NCBI RefSeq assembly: GCF_019734195.1
Contig: NZ_JAASHM010000016.1
Location: 18,455 to 82,454, forward strand
Length of the DNA stretch: 64,000 nucleotides
From: Clostridium sp. K13
GTDB lineage: Bacteria; Bacillota; Clostridia; Clostridiales; Clostridiaceae
Direction of reading: 5' to 3'
Shown here: positions 39,829 to 48,534 of the stretch, piece by piece
Layout: the number at the start of each line of letters is the position of its first letter
Position numbering within the stretch: the stretch's first letter is position 1
Translations under genes and position numbers: made by a program
The notes under the pieces: generated by a model
Seen by the model: the letters and a program-made list of their open reading frames with translations, nothing else
What the model was told of the DNA's origin: nothing
Database searches by the model: none

Positions 39829-40638
39829 ATGAGTAAAGTTTCAAATAAAAATAAGTTAATTGAAAAACAGTTAAAACAACTTTCTAAAAAAGAAGAAAAA
39901 TTAACACTAGAAAAGGAACCAGGGACTATAAAAACTAAATTAGATCCTTTGAAAACAAAACTTGAAGATAAAATTCCCGAAAAGCTTAAATCTACCTTAA
40001 ATATAGCTTTTGAAAAAGGGTTTAAAACAATATTTGATAAAGGTATAGGTATAATTGAAAAAACTTATAACAAAGAAAATATAAATATGGAGTTTGATAT
40101 AAATACCTATGCTATTAATAAATATCCCAATAAAAAGAATCTTAAAAAAATTGATAAATCCGCTTCCAGAAAAATTTTATTCAATAAATCTGTTAGTGTT
40201 ATTGAAGGAAGCGCTTTAGGTTTATTAGGAATAGGACTTCCAGATATCCCTATTTATATTGGTGTAGTTTTAAAATCTATCTATGAAATAAGCTTAAGTT
40301 ATGGATTTGATTATAGTTTACCGGAAGAAAGGATATATATCTTAAATATAATTTGTGCTTCAGTTACTTCTGGTAATGAAAAAAAATTTTATTTTAACAA
40401 ATTAGATATTATAGCTAATGAAATAGATAATAATCAGCATAATAATTACGATATTGATACCACCTTAAAAGAAACTTGTGATAAAATTTCTACTTATATG
40501 TTAACTTCAAAATTTATACAAGGCCTTCCTATTGTAGGTGTAATTGGTGGTATTACTAACTTTAAAACCTTACAAGATATAAGTACTATAGCTAAACTTA
40601 AATATAAGAAGCGATATTTAAAAAACATTTTACTTTAA
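39829..40638 (+). CDS. EcsC-family protein
   Basis: 269 aa, matching the EcsC domain from about residue 95 (SASRKILFNKSVSVIEGSAL, DIPIYIGVVLKSIYEIS, FIQGLPIVGVIGGITNF), with Gly-rich hydrophobic stretches suggesting membrane association. The N-terminal 90 residues are Lys-rich and helical. In Bacillus, EcsC is linked to the Ecs ABC transporter, but here the neighbour is a divergent CydDC-like exporter. Function unknown. The two-way terminator follows. Confidence 0.8.
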   Translation: MSKVSNKNKLIEKQLKQLSKKEEKLTLEKEPGTIKTKLDPLKTKLEDKIPEKLKSTLNIAFEKGFKTIFDKGIGIIEKTYNKENINMEFDINTYAINKYPNKKNLKKIDKSASRKILFNKSVSVIEGSALGLLGIGLPDIPIYIGVVLKSIYEISLSYGFDYSLPEERIYILNIICASVTSGNEKKFYFNKLDIIANEIDNNQHNNYDIDTTLKETCDKISTYMLTSKFIQGLPIVGVIGGITNFKTLQDISTIAKLKYKKRYLKNILL

Positions 40639-40642
40639 TAAT

Positions 40643-40687
40643 AAAAGCGGTTAGATATAAACTTAATTTATAACTAACCGCTTTTTT
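40643..40687. terminator. Bidirectional terminator between ecsC-like and DUF2325 genes
   Basis: Stem AAAAGCGGTTAG / CTAACCGCTTTT, with A and T runs on both flanks. Confidence 0.85.
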
Positions 40688-40716
40688 AAATATATTTTCT
40701 TCATATACCAACTCTT

Positions 40717-41001
40717 TTAATTTAATACTATTTCTTTAATAAGTGATTCAACTGCATTTAATGTACTTTTATGATTTCTTATAACTCTAATATTTTTCTT
40801 ATCTGCCTCTCTTTTAGCTGTCAATACAAGTTTGTGAGATACTATATCTGTTAATAATATAACTGCATCTGGCATTCCTATTTTATCCTTTAATCCAGTT
40901 TCCATTTGAGTAAAAACCTTCGCCTTACAATTATATTTCTTACATACCTTAATATAATCCTTACTCATTTTATCATGTCCGCCTACTATAACTACACTCA
41001 T
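40717..41001 (-). CDS. DUF2325 protein
   Basis: 94 aa from ATG 41001 (MSVVIVGGHDKM), selected because AAGGAGAG lies 6 bases before it; the longer frame would overlap that site and the previous gene. The fold looks like a small Rossmann-type domain with GGHDKM at the start and AVILLTDIVSHKLVL in the middle. Function unknown. It is the last gene of flavodoxin-DUF3793-DUF2325 behind a Fur box. Confidence 0.82.
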   Translation of the reverse strand: MSVVIVGGHDKMSKDYIKVCKKYNCKAKVFTQMETGLKDKIGMPDAVILLTDIVSHKLVLTAKREADKKNIRVIRNHKSTLNAVESLIKEIVLN

Positions 41002-41056
41002 TTGCTCTCTCCTTTTATCAATTATTAATATAGTTTTTTTATAAATAATATATTTC

Positions 41057-41695
41057 CTATGCAGTAACACTTTTATAATTTTCAAATAAACTTCTTATAG
41101 AATATGCTACTTCTTGTGATGAATCACCACTTAAAATATAATTTACCGTATGTGCTTTAACCTTATCATATTTACTAAATATTTCTTGAGCTTCCTGTAA
41201 ATTATTATATACAAGCCAATACCCACAACTTAAACATTTTTTATCTTTACAATTCATAAAATCTTTAACATCATTTAAAGGAAAACCTAAAAATATTCCT
41301 AGTTCATGTGGACAATTAAATTCTTTATACCTTCTTTTCAATATTTCTAAGTACTCTCTCATGTCATTTTCTTCTGAATATCCTAATTGTCTTAAAAATC
41401 TTTTATTTTCTTCCTTGAATATGTAATTTGATAATTTCTCTTCACTGTATATTAATATAATTAACGCATTACTACATTCTCTCAAATTTATATATTGAAT
41501 ATCAATTTCTTTTAAAAAACTAATTCCGTATTTTATCCATTTATCATATAGATTTTCATTGCCTTTTTTTATTGTGATGGTTGCTGATGGTTTTACTCCT
41601 GAAATAACCAGAGAGGCATTGTAAATTAAGAATTTTTCAATGCACTCTCTTTCTTCCATTTTAGAAAGACTTTTATAAAATTCAATTTGTTTCAA
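41057..41695 (-). CDS. DUF3793 protein
   Basis: 212 aa with the family core CPHELGIFLGFPLNDVKDFM (about 129) followed by a Cys cluster CKDKKCLSCGYW (about 151), so a metal site is possible. It usually accompanies flavodoxin and DUF2325 genes in clostridia, often under iron control. The start is TTG at 41695, with AAGGA 10 bases upstream inside the flavodoxin tail. Gap to flavodoxin is 6 bp. Function unknown. Confidence 0.82.
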   Translation of the reverse strand: MKQIEFYKSLSKMEERECIEKFLIYNASLVISGVKPSATITIKKGNENLYDKWIKYGISFLKEIDIQYINLRECSNALIILIYSEEKLSNYIFKEENKRFLRQLGYSEENDMREYLEILKRRYKEFNCPHELGIFLGFPLNDVKDFMNCKDKKCLSCGYWLVYNNLQEAQEIFSKYDKVKAHTVNYILSGDSSQEVAYSIRSLFENYKSVTA

Positions 41696-41701
41696 TTTTA
41701 T

Positions 41702-42118
41702 TTATATCCTTGCTATAATTTTTCCTAACTCAATACACTCTGAAGAATTATCTTCTGGTTCATATTGAATTATTAGTCCATCATCAATTAAAGTACAACC
41801 TAATGATTCCATTCTTTCTTGCCAATCTCTCATCCATTGACCATCTCCCCATCCATATGATCCAAATAAAGCTACTTTTTTCCCTGAAATCTTAGATGAT
41901 ATTTCCTCTAAGAAAGGTTCGAACTCATTTTCTTCTAAAACCTCATCCCCCATAGCTGGGCACCCTAGTATAACTATATTCTCATCATCAAAGATATTAG
42001 AATTAGCATTTGATACATTTACTAACTCCACACTTTTACCTTCTTCAGATATCCCCTCTGCAATTAAATTAGCCATTTTTTCAGTATTACCAGACGCTGA
42101 ATAATAAACTATTTTCAT
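41702..42118 (-). CDS. Flavodoxin
   Basis: FMN electron carrier that replaces ferredoxin when iron is scarce. 138 aa; the phosphate loop is YYSASGNTEKMA (about 5-16), and GSYGWGDGQWMRDWQ near 88 supplies the FMN-ring loops. Its promoter and a Fur box lie just upstream, giving a clear iron-limitation logic. Confidence 0.93.
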   Translation of the reverse strand: MKIVYYSASGNTEKMANLIAEGISEEGKSVELVNVSNANSNIFDDENIVILGCPAMGDEVLEENEFEPFLEEISSKISGKKVALFGSYGWGDGQWMRDWQERMESLGCTLIDDGLIIQYEPEDNSSECIELGKIIARI

Positions 42119-42141
42119 ATTTTCTCCTCCTTAAACAATAT

Positions 42142-42157
42142 TGATATTCATTCTCAA
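42142..42157. promoter_or_regulatory. Fur box upstream of flavodoxin
   Basis: TGATATTCATTCTCAA matches the 7-1-7 Fur core with two mismatches and lies downstream of the -10 box, where it would block transcription. Confidence 0.75.
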
Positions 42158-42166
42158 TTACTTATT

Positions 42167-42195
42167 ATAATATAGTATTATCTATATAGTGTCAA
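42167..42195 (-). promoter_or_regulatory. SigA promoter of the flavodoxin operon
   Basis: Minus strand -35 TTGACA, 17-base spacer, -10 TATTAT; about 50 bp before flavodoxin. Confidence 0.8.
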
Positions 42196-42276
42196 TATAT
42201 AACTTCAAATTTTTTGAAATTATTTTATACTCTATAAAATTACTTATAATTTAAAGATTAAATCTTTTATAAATAA

Positions 42277-42308
42277 AAAGATACTAAAACTAATATTTAG
42301 TATCTTTT
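42277..42308 (-). terminator. Terminator at the end of the feo region
   Basis: Stem AAAAGATACTAAA / TTTAGTATCTTTT on the minus strand with a T-rich tail, before the flavodoxin promoter. Confidence 0.8.
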
Positions 42309-42336
42309 AAATATCCATGATTTATTTATCTGGTGA

Positions 42337-42398
42337 CTAGGCTGTTTCAACACTCTCACTTATTCTTTAGTTATAAGCTAACAGCTGATTCTCCCTAG
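42337..42398 (-). ncRNA. Candidate structured RNA downstream of feo
   Basis: On the minus strand three nested helices can form: CTAGG with CCTAG, CTGTT with AACAG (separated from the first by a 9-base bulge GAGAATCAG on one side only), and CTTAT with ATAAG closing a 9-base loop. A terminator follows 29 bp on. It has more G and C than the flanks. It could be the 3' UTR of feo, a separate small RNA, or a riboswitch-like element. No known family was matched. Confidence 0.4.
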
Positions 42399-42444
42399 AT
42401 AATTTCTTCTAACCATAAAGACAAAGTTAAAACTTCACCTAAAT

Positions 42445-42618
42445 TTAAGAATTTAGTTTATTCTTAAATTCTATTCCATTATTGCATGACGATTTACTTG
42501 AGCATCCTGGACAATTACAACCACATCCGCCCTTATTATTTTTATGTTTCTTAACCATACTCAATACAGCTAAAAATAACAATCCAAATACTATTGCTCC
42601 AATAATAAATGTTGCCAT
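42445..42618 (-). CDS. FeoB-associated Cys-rich membrane protein
   Basis: 57 aa decoded from the minus strand: one N-terminal TM helix (MATFIIGAIVFGLLFLAVL), a basic turn (KKHKNNKGG), then CGCNCPGCSSKSSC. This is the small Cys-rich protein often encoded after feoB; its role in iron uptake is unproven. ATG 42618 has AGGAAG upstream. It is 31 bp after the feoB stop. Confidence 0.88.
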   Translation of the reverse strand: MATFIIGAIVFGLLFLAVLSMVKKHKNNKGGCGCNCPGCSSKSSCNNGIEFKNKLNS

Positions 42619-42649
42619 TTATATCACTTCCTTATTCAATACAATAATT

Positions 42650-44797
42650 TTAAGCACCTATTCTTCTTCCTTCTTTATTACTTTTAATATCCCTTCCTGA
42701 TGCAACTGCTAATCCAACTGCTCCTACTGCAATTAATATGGATACTATAGCACCAACTACATTACCACTTCCTAATAATAAACTTCCTACTTGATTTATT
42801 ATTAATGCAACTATATAAGCAGTTCCTGTTTGGAATGCAATTGTAATCCACATCCATTTCCAAGATCCCATTTCTCTTCTAATTGCACCTATTGCTGCAA
42901 AACAAGGTGCATTTAACATATTAAATGCTATAAATGCAAATCCACTTGCAGCTGTAAACATTGTTCCAATTTGAGTTGTTAATGCTGGTGTATTCTCTGC
43001 TGCATCTGCAATTCCAAACAACACTCCAAATGTCCCTACAACATTTTCCTTAGCAACTAATCCAGTTAAGCTTGCTACTGCTGATTGCCAGTTTCCAAAT
43101 CCAAGTGGCGCAAATATTGGTGCTATAACTTTTCCTATACTTGCTAATATACTTTCTTGAGCATCTACCATTTGTAATGACCAATTGAATGAACTAGTAA
43201 ACCAAATTATAGCACAAGCAACAAATATTATAGTACCAGCTTTTATTATAAAAGCTTTTCCTCTATCCCACATATGAATTAATACACTTTTCATACTTGG
43301 AATATGATATTGTGGAAGTTCCATAACAAATGGAGCAGACTCTCCTTTAAATACTTTAGTTTTACTTAAAATAATACCACAAATTATAATCATGAAAATT
43401 CCCAAGAAATAAACTGATGGTGCTACCCATGATGCTCCACCAAAAATAGCCCCAGCAAATAATGCAATTATAGGTAACTTTGCTCCACAAGGAATAAAAG
43501 TAGTAAGCATTATAGTAATTTTTCTATCTTTATCATTTTCCATAGTACGTGTTGCCATTATTCCTGGTACTCCACATCCTGAGCTTATAAGTACAGGTAT
43601 AAATGCTTTTCCTGATAATCCAAACTTTCTGAAAAGTCTATCCATAATAAATGCTATTCTAGCCATATATCCACAATCTTCTAATAACGATAATAAAAAG
43701 AATAATAACATTATTTGTGGCACAAATCCTAGAACTGCACCTACACCACCAACTATACCATCATTAATTAATCCTTGTAACCATGGTGCTGTACCTATAT
43801 TTTCTAAAAATCCTGCAACATTTTCACCAATTATCTCACCAAATAAAGTATCATTTGTCCAATCTGTTAATATTGCACCTAGGGAACTAACTGATATATA
43901 ATATACTCCCCACATAATTAAAGCAAAAATAGGTAATGCTAATATACGATTTGTAACTATTTTATCTATTTCATCTGATACAGTATGTTTAGAGTTATTT
44001 TTTTTCTTAACTACCTTTGATACTACTTTACCAATAAATTCATATCTTTCTCCTGTAATTATTCCCTCTGCATCATCATCAAACTCTTCTTCACACCTTG
44101 ATATAATAGCTTCTATCTTTTCTTTAACATTATTAGATAAACTTATCTTATCCATTAAATTACTATCACGTTCAAATATTTTAATTGCTAACCAGTTATC
44201 ATTTGCTCCATATTGTCCAATATTATTAATTGCAAGCAAACTACTAATCTCTTCAAGTGCACTCTTCACTTCAGATGAGAAATTCATTTTAAAATCAATC
44301 TTATTACTACCTTTAGCTAATTCAATTGCTTTCATAGCAACATCTTTAGTTCCTTTTCCTTTTAATGCACTTGTTTCGACTACTGGACATCCAAGAATTT
44401 GAGATAACTTATCAATATCAATTTTATCTCCCCTTTTCTCTATAATATCCATCATATTTAATGCTATTACAGTTGGTATTCCTAATTCTAATATTTGAGT
44501 AGTCAAATAAAGATTTCTCTCAATATTTGATGCATCAATAATATTTATAACTGCATCTGGTCTATCCTCTATCATAAAATTTCTAGTTACAACTTCTTCT
44601 AATGTATATGGTGATAAAGAGTATACTCCTGGTAAATCAACTAATTCAACATCTTTGTAGCCTCTAATTTTCCCACCTTTTTTCTCTACAGTTACACCTG
44701 GCCAATTTCCAACATACTGCTTGGCTCCTGTAAGATTATTAAACATAGTGGTTTTACCACTGTTTGGATTTCCTGCTAAACCTATTTTTATTGACAT
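42650..44797 (-). CDS. feoB: Ferrous iron transport protein B
   Basis: Main Fe(II) transporter. 715 aa: N-terminal G domain with GNPNSGKTTMFN (G1), DLPGVYSL (G3) and NMMD (G4), a GDI region, then two Gate domains (VLISSGCGVPGIMATR near 405, with the Cys of the transport pore) and about 8-10 TM helices. Last large gene of feoA-feoA-feoB behind a perfect Fur box. Confidence 0.97.
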   Translation of the reverse strand: MSIKIGLAGNPNSGKTTMFNNLTGAKQYVGNWPGVTVEKKGGKIRGYKDVELVDLPGVYSLSPYTLEEVVTRNFMIEDRPDAVINIIDASNIERNLYLTTQILELGIPTVIALNMMDIIEKRGDKIDIDKLSQILGCPVVETSALKGKGTKDVAMKAIELAKGSNKIDFKMNFSSEVKSALEEISSLLAINNIGQYGANDNWLAIKIFERDSNLMDKISLSNNVKEKIEAIISRCEEEFDDDAEGIITGERYEFIGKVVSKVVKKKNNSKHTVSDEIDKIVTNRILALPIFALIMWGVYYISVSSLGAILTDWTNDTLFGEIIGENVAGFLENIGTAPWLQGLINDGIVGGVGAVLGFVPQIMLLFFLLSLLEDCGYMARIAFIMDRLFRKFGLSGKAFIPVLISSGCGVPGIMATRTMENDKDRKITIMLTTFIPCGAKLPIIALFAGAIFGGASWVAPSVYFLGIFMIIICGIILSKTKVFKGESAPFVMELPQYHIPSMKSVLIHMWDRGKAFIIKAGTIIFVACAIIWFTSSFNWSLQMVDAQESILASIGKVIAPIFAPLGFGNWQSAVASLTGLVAKENVVGTFGVLFGIADAAENTPALTTQIGTMFTAASGFAFIAFNMLNAPCFAAIGAIRREMGSWKWMWITIAFQTGTAYIVALIINQVGSLLLGSGNVVGAIVSILIAVGAVGLAVASGRDIKSNKEGRRIGA

Positions 44798-44831
44798 CCT
44801 TTTTCCCCCTAATTATTCTTTAACCTATTGC

Positions 44832-45053
44832 TTATTCAACTATAATCATTTCAGCATCAAGTTTACGTAACGTTAATTCATAACCTCGTATATTAACTTC
44901 TATTGGATCTCCTAATGGTGCAACTTTTCTAACATAAACCTCGCTCCCTTTAGTAATACCCATATCCATTATTCTTCTACGAACAGCACCTACACCTTCT
45001 ATTTTTTTAACTTTTACGGTTTGTCCACATTTAACTTCTTTTAATGTTGTCAT
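44832..45053 (-). CDS. feoA: FeoA domain protein (second copy)
   Basis: 73-aa SH3-like protein assumed to assist FeoB: VKKIEGVGAVRRRIMDMGI and VAPLGDPIEVNIRGYELTLR. It directly precedes feoB (34 bp) and follows another FeoA gene at 45067, a common clostridial layout. Confidence 0.94.
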   Translation of the reverse strand: MTTLKEVKCGQTVKVKKIEGVGAVRRRIMDMGITKGSEVYVRKVAPLGDPIEVNIRGYELTLRKLDAEMIIVE

Positions 45054-45066
45054 CTTAACTATCTCC

Positions 45067-45276
45067 TCATACTATTATTCTACTTGCCATACTTTTATCT
45101 AAAGCTATTCTAGCTCCCTTAATATTTACTATTAAATTACCACCTAAATCAGAAATTATTGTAATACCTTCACCAATAACAAAGCCTAAACTATTTAGAA
45201 ACTTTTTTGTTTCTGCATTTCCTGTTATCTTTTTAATTTTGACCTCTTCTCCTACTTGCGATAATATTAATGACAT
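45067..45276 (-). CDS. feoA: FeoA domain protein (first copy)
   Basis: 69 aa from ATG 45276 (MSLILSQVGEE), preceded by AGGTGGAG; the longer frame would begin inside the Fur box. The FeoA pattern is VKIKKITGNAETKKFLNSLG and GGNLIVNIKGARIALD. First gene of the feo operon, 13 bp before the second feoA. Confidence 0.93.
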   Translation of the reverse strand: MSLILSQVGEEVKIKKITGNAETKKFLNSLGFVIGEGITIISDLGGNLIVNIKGARIALDKSMASRIIV

Positions 45277-45293
45277 TTCTCCACCTCTTCTAC

Positions 45294-45308
45294 TGATAAT
45301 GATTATCA
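45294..45308. promoter_or_regulatory. Perfect Fur box before feo
   Basis: TGATAATGATTATCA is an exact 7-1-7 core; the flanking CATTAT extends it to a near-perfect 19-mer. It lies between the -10 box and feoA. Confidence 0.95.
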
Positions 45309-45322
45309 TTATTTCTATTTTT

Positions 45323-45350
45323 ATTATACTCCTTTTTTTGTAAAAGTAAA
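45323..45350 (-). promoter_or_regulatory. Promoter of the feo operon
   Basis: Minus strand -35 TTTACT, 16-base spacer, -10 TATAAT. The Fur box begins 14 bases past the -10. Confidence 0.75.
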
Positions 45351-45397
45351 TATATTTTTCTATTAAACAGTTATTTTTCTATAAATTTTAATAACAA

Positions 45398-45443
45398 AAA
45401 AATAAGTAACTTAGTATAGATTATTTTCTTTACTAAGTTACTC
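45398..45443 (-). terminator. Terminator after the DUF1540 gene
   Basis: Stem AGTAACTTAGTA / TACTAAGTTACT with about 16 bases between the arms and seven T on the minus strand. Confidence 0.8.
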
Positions 45444-45461
45444 AATTACTAGAAAATCAGG

Positions 45462-45620
45462 CTATTTTAATACGAATGATTGGCAATCTGTACATTCAAC
45501 AACTGTTGGATTTGCTTCATGAGTACCAACTTGTATTGCATCTAGAGTACAATAATTTTCTGAACATGCATGATGTTTACATTGTTGTACACTGCATTTA
45601 ATGCTTGAATTCTTTTCCAT
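45462..45620 (-). CDS. DUF1540 Cys-rich small protein
   Basis: 52 aa decoded from the minus strand: MEKNSSIKCSVQQCKHHACS, NYCTLDAIQVGTHEANP and VECTDCQSFVLK. The Cys-x4-Cys-x4-Cys-x4-Cys pattern and the C-terminal CTDC fit DUF1540, which is common in spore formers and probably binds metal. AAGGAGGTGA lies 6 bases before the ATG. It is monocistronic with its own terminator, 63 bp after spoVAE. Confidence 0.88.
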   Translation of the reverse strand: MEKNSSIKCSVQQCKHHACSENYCTLDAIQVGTHEANPTVVECTDCQSFVLK

Positions 45621-45683
45621 AACATTCACCTCCTTGTACTTAATACTCTATTATTTTCTCCTATTAAAAATTTATTATTCTTA

Positions 45684-46040
45684 TTATTGTTTTGTTTTTG
45701 GATTAAAAATTAAAGCCATTAAATACCCAAAGAATATAGATGCTGTAATACCACCTGCTGCACCTTTTATTCCTCCAGTAAATGCTCCTATTAATCCCTC
45801 TTCTTTTACAGCCTTTATAGCTGCATCTGCTAATCCATTTCCAAAGCTAGGTAATGGTATTGTAGCTCCTGCTCCTCCAATCTCAATTAATTTGTCATAT
45901 ATTCCAAATCCTCCAAGAATAGCTCCAAGAGTAACAAATATAACTAATATTCTAGCTGGAGTTAATTTAGTTGTATCCATTAATATTTGAGCAACAACAC
46001 ATATTAATCCTCCAACAATAAATGCACTTACATAATCCAT
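45684..46040 (-). CDS. spoVAE: Stage V sporulation protein AE (SpoVAE/AEb)
   Basis: Membrane component of the dipicolinic-acid channel. 118 aa with about four TM helices and AFIVGGLICVVAQILMDTTK at the N-terminus, as well as GFGIYDKLIEIGGAGATIPL, shared with SpoVAC. Third gene of spoVAC-spoVAD-spoVAE, 21 bp after spoVAD. Confidence 0.92.
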   Translation of the reverse strand: MDYVSAFIVGGLICVVAQILMDTTKLTPARILVIFVTLGAILGGFGIYDKLIEIGGAGATIPLPSFGNGLADAAIKAVKEEGLIGAFTGGIKGAAGGITASIFFGYLMALIFNPKTKQ

Positions 46041-46061
46041 AAAAAAATTGTCACCTACTTT

Positions 46062-47081
46062 CTATTTGAACTCAATAGCTACAGCATGTGCTATTCCTGG
46101 TATAGTTTCTCCTTGAAGAGATGAAGTTGTACTCATTAATGCTCCTGTTGAAACTAATAATAAACTTTTTATTTCTCTTCTCATTAATTTTTTATAAAAA
46201 TATCCACATGTTACAACAGCTGAACATCCACAACCACTACCACCTGAATCTGTCTTTTGTCTTTCATCATCAAATATTAAATCACCACAATCAACATAAT
46301 TATCCTTTACATCATATCCATAATCTAATAATAATTTAGTTGTTATTTCTTTTCCTACTTTTCCTAAATCACCTGTTGCAATTATATCGTAATCCTTTGG
46401 TGTTCTTCCTGTATCCTTAAAATGATTATATATTGTATCTACTGCCGCTGGTGCCATTGCAGCACCCATATTATTAGGATCTTTTATTCCATAATCCTTA
46501 ACTACCCCTGTAGTAACATATGTTACTTTAGGAAAATCACCAGTTCTTCCTAATACCATTGCTCCTGATCCTGTTACTGTCCATTGACATGTTGGACATC
46601 TTTGAGAACCATATTCTAAAGGAAATCTAAATTGTCTTTCTGCTGCACTAAAATGTGATGAAGTTGATGCTACAACATAGTCTCCACATCCTCCATCTAA
46701 AAATAATGATGCCATACTTAAGGATTCAGACATTGTAGAACAAGCTCCATACAAGCCTATAAACGGTATATTTAATTCTCTTGCCGCAAAGCTTGATGAT
46801 GTTATTTGGTTTAATAAATCACCTGCAAATAAATAATCTATACTTTCTTCTCTTAAACTTGCATTACTAATAGCGCTTTTTATGGCTGTATACATCATTT
46901 CAGATTCAGCCTTTTCAAAACTATCTTTTCCTAAAGTATCATCATTTAATATTTCATGAAAATAATCCTTTAATGGTCCATCCCCCTCCTTAGGTCCAAC
47001 TATAGAATAAGTTGAAATTATTTTAGGAGGGTTTTCAAGTTTAATAGTTTGCTTTCCTACCTTTTTATTTTTTACACTCAT
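46062..47081 (-). CDS. spoVAD: Stage V sporulation protein AD
   Basis: Soluble DPA-binding protein with a thiolase-like fold. 339 aa; the Cys in LYGACSTMSESLSMAS (about 112) matches the family, and DSGGSGCGCSAV (about 278) and ATGDLGKVGKEI are also present. It acts with SpoVAC and SpoVAE in DPA import during sporulation and release at germination. Confidence 0.94.
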   Translation of the reverse strand: MSVKNKKVGKQTIKLENPPKIISTYSIVGPKEGDGPLKDYFHEILNDDTLGKDSFEKAESEMMYTAIKSAISNASLREESIDYLFAGDLLNQITSSSFAARELNIPFIGLYGACSTMSESLSMASLFLDGGCGDYVVASTSSHFSAAERQFRFPLEYGSQRCPTCQWTVTGSGAMVLGRTGDFPKVTYVTTGVVKDYGIKDPNNMGAAMAPAAVDTIYNHFKDTGRTPKDYDIIATGDLGKVGKEITTKLLLDYGYDVKDNYVDCGDLIFDDERQKTDSGGSGCGCSAVVTCGYFYKKLMRREIKSLLLVSTGALMSTTSSLQGETIPGIAHAVAIEFK

Positions 47082-47099
47082 TACAATTCACTCTCCAAT

Positions 47100-47573
47100 T
47101 TAAACAATTCCCATAAGTTCCAAAACATAATAGACTAAGCCTATTATTACTGAAGTTCCTATACCATAAACTAATACCGGTCCTGCAATAGTAAACATTT
47201 TAGCTGCTACTCCAAAAACAAAACCCTCTTTTTTAAATTCTATCGCTGGAGATACTACTGCATTAGAAAATCCTGTAATAGGAACTACAGTACCTGCCCC
47301 AGCAAAGCTTGCTATCTTATCATAAACTCCTATTCCTGTTAATAACGCCCCAATAAATACCATTATTATAGGTAACCAAAGTTTAGCTGTTTCTTCATCT
47401 ATACCAAATTTTATTAACATATTTAATATAAATTGCCCTATAGTACATATAGTTCCACCAACTAAAAATGCCAATAAAATATTCTTAAAATATTTTGGTT
47501 TAGGAGCCATTTCTTTCGAAATATTTTCAAAATCCTTTATTATTTTTTTTTCTTCTTTAGCCATTTTTCCCAT
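47100..47573 (-). CDS. spoVAC: Stage V sporulation protein AC
   Basis: Mechanosensitive-like membrane component of the DPA channel. 157 aa from ATG 47573 (MGKMAKEEKK), which follows AAGGAGATA; the frame to 47597 would begin upstream of that site. About four TM helices; FLVGGTICTIGQFILNMLIK and GVYDKIASFAGAGTVVPIT are typical. First gene of the three-gene spoVA set; clostridia lack the other spoVA genes of Bacillus. Confidence 0.92.
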   Translation of the reverse strand: MGKMAKEEKKIIKDFENISKEMAPKPKYFKNILLAFLVGGTICTIGQFILNMLIKFGIDEETAKLWLPIIMVFIGALLTGIGVYDKIASFAGAGTVVPITGFSNAVVSPAIEFKKEGFVFGVAAKMFTIAGPVLVYGIGTSVIIGLVYYVLELMGIV

Positions 47574-47671
47574 ATGCTTATATCTCCTTCCTTTCATAAA
47601 CTTATTATTCCTCTTAATTTAAAATTAACTCATATTATTACAATTTTCATGATTAATTTACTTTTATATAA

Positions 47672-47719
47672 AAATAAGTCTACATTAAATAATTTATATT
47701 ATTTAATGTAGACTTATTT
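47672..47719 (-). terminator. Terminator of the spoIIA-sigF operon
   Basis: An 18-base stem (AAATAAGTCTACATTAAA with its complement) with a T tail on the minus strand, between sigF and spoVAC. Confidence 0.85.
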
Positions 47720-47759
47720 TAAAATTTTATTTTCTATTAATTTATACATTTTCTTATGT

Positions 47760-48518
47760 TCATCCTTCATCTAATTGTTTTCTCATCTCAGAAAGTACTT
47801 TCTTTTCTATTCTCGACACCTGAACCTGACTTATTCCTAACATTTTTGCTACTTGTATTTGTGTTTTATCCTTAAAATATCTAAGTACAATAATTTGTCT
47901 AGACTTTGTATCTAACTTATTTAAAGCTTCCTTTAAAGCTATTTTTTCAGTTAAATTTTTATCTTCTGCTGCGTTTTCACTTAACTTATCAATTAATAAT
48001 ACTGGCGCTCCATCATCTTGATGAATTACTTCATAAAGATATTGCATACTTGCAGATGATTCTAAAGCAAATAATATTTCTTCTTTATCTATACCAGAAA
48101 ACTCTGCTAACTCTTCTATACTGGGATCCCTATTTAACTTTTTAGTTAATGCTTCTTTATCAAAATGAAGTTTTTTAGCTAAACTCTTAACATTTCTACT
48201 TACTTTTATAATACCATCATCTCTAAGGAATCTTTTTATTTCTCCAATTATCATTGGAACAGCATAAGTTGAAAACTTAACATTATACTTATCATCAAAA
48301 TTCTTAATTGCCTTAACAAGACCCATACAGCCTATTTGATAAATATCTTCATAATCATACCCTCTATTTATAAACTTTTTACTTATAGAGGTTACTAAAG
48401 GTAAATTTGCTTCTATGAGCCTGTTCATAGCTTCTTCACTACCACCTTTAGCTAGTGGTAATAATTCTGAGTTATCCTCATAGCTTAACTTTCCATTTTT
48501 TATTTTACCCTTTTCCAT
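47760..48518 (-). CDS. sigF: RNA polymerase sporulation sigma factor SigF
   Basis: First forespore-specific sigma factor. 252 aa: region 2 (YDYEDIYQIGCMGLVKAIKN, about 56), region 3 (VSRNVKSLAKKL) and region 4 with the HTH TQIQVAKMLGISQVQVSRIE (about 222). Held inactive by SpoIIAB encoded 16 bp upstream. The spoIIAA-spoIIAB-sigF order is canonical. Confidence 0.96.
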   Translation of the reverse strand: MEKGKIKNGKLSYEDNSELLPLAKGGSEEAMNRLIEANLPLVTSISKKFINRGYDYEDIYQIGCMGLVKAIKNFDDKYNVKFSTYAVPMIIGEIKRFLRDDGIIKVSRNVKSLAKKLHFDKEALTKKLNRDPSIEELAEFSGIDKEEILFALESSASMQYLYEVIHQDDGAPVLLIDKLSENAAEDKNLTEKIALKEALNKLDTKSRQIIVLRYFKDKTQIQVAKMLGISQVQVSRIEKKVLSEMRKQLDEG

Positions 48519-48534
48519 AAATCTCCCCTAACCG

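Noticed and set aside
45601..45990. 129-codon plus-strand frame opposite spoVAE
   Set aside because: Antisense of a conserved sporulation gene; no start signals.
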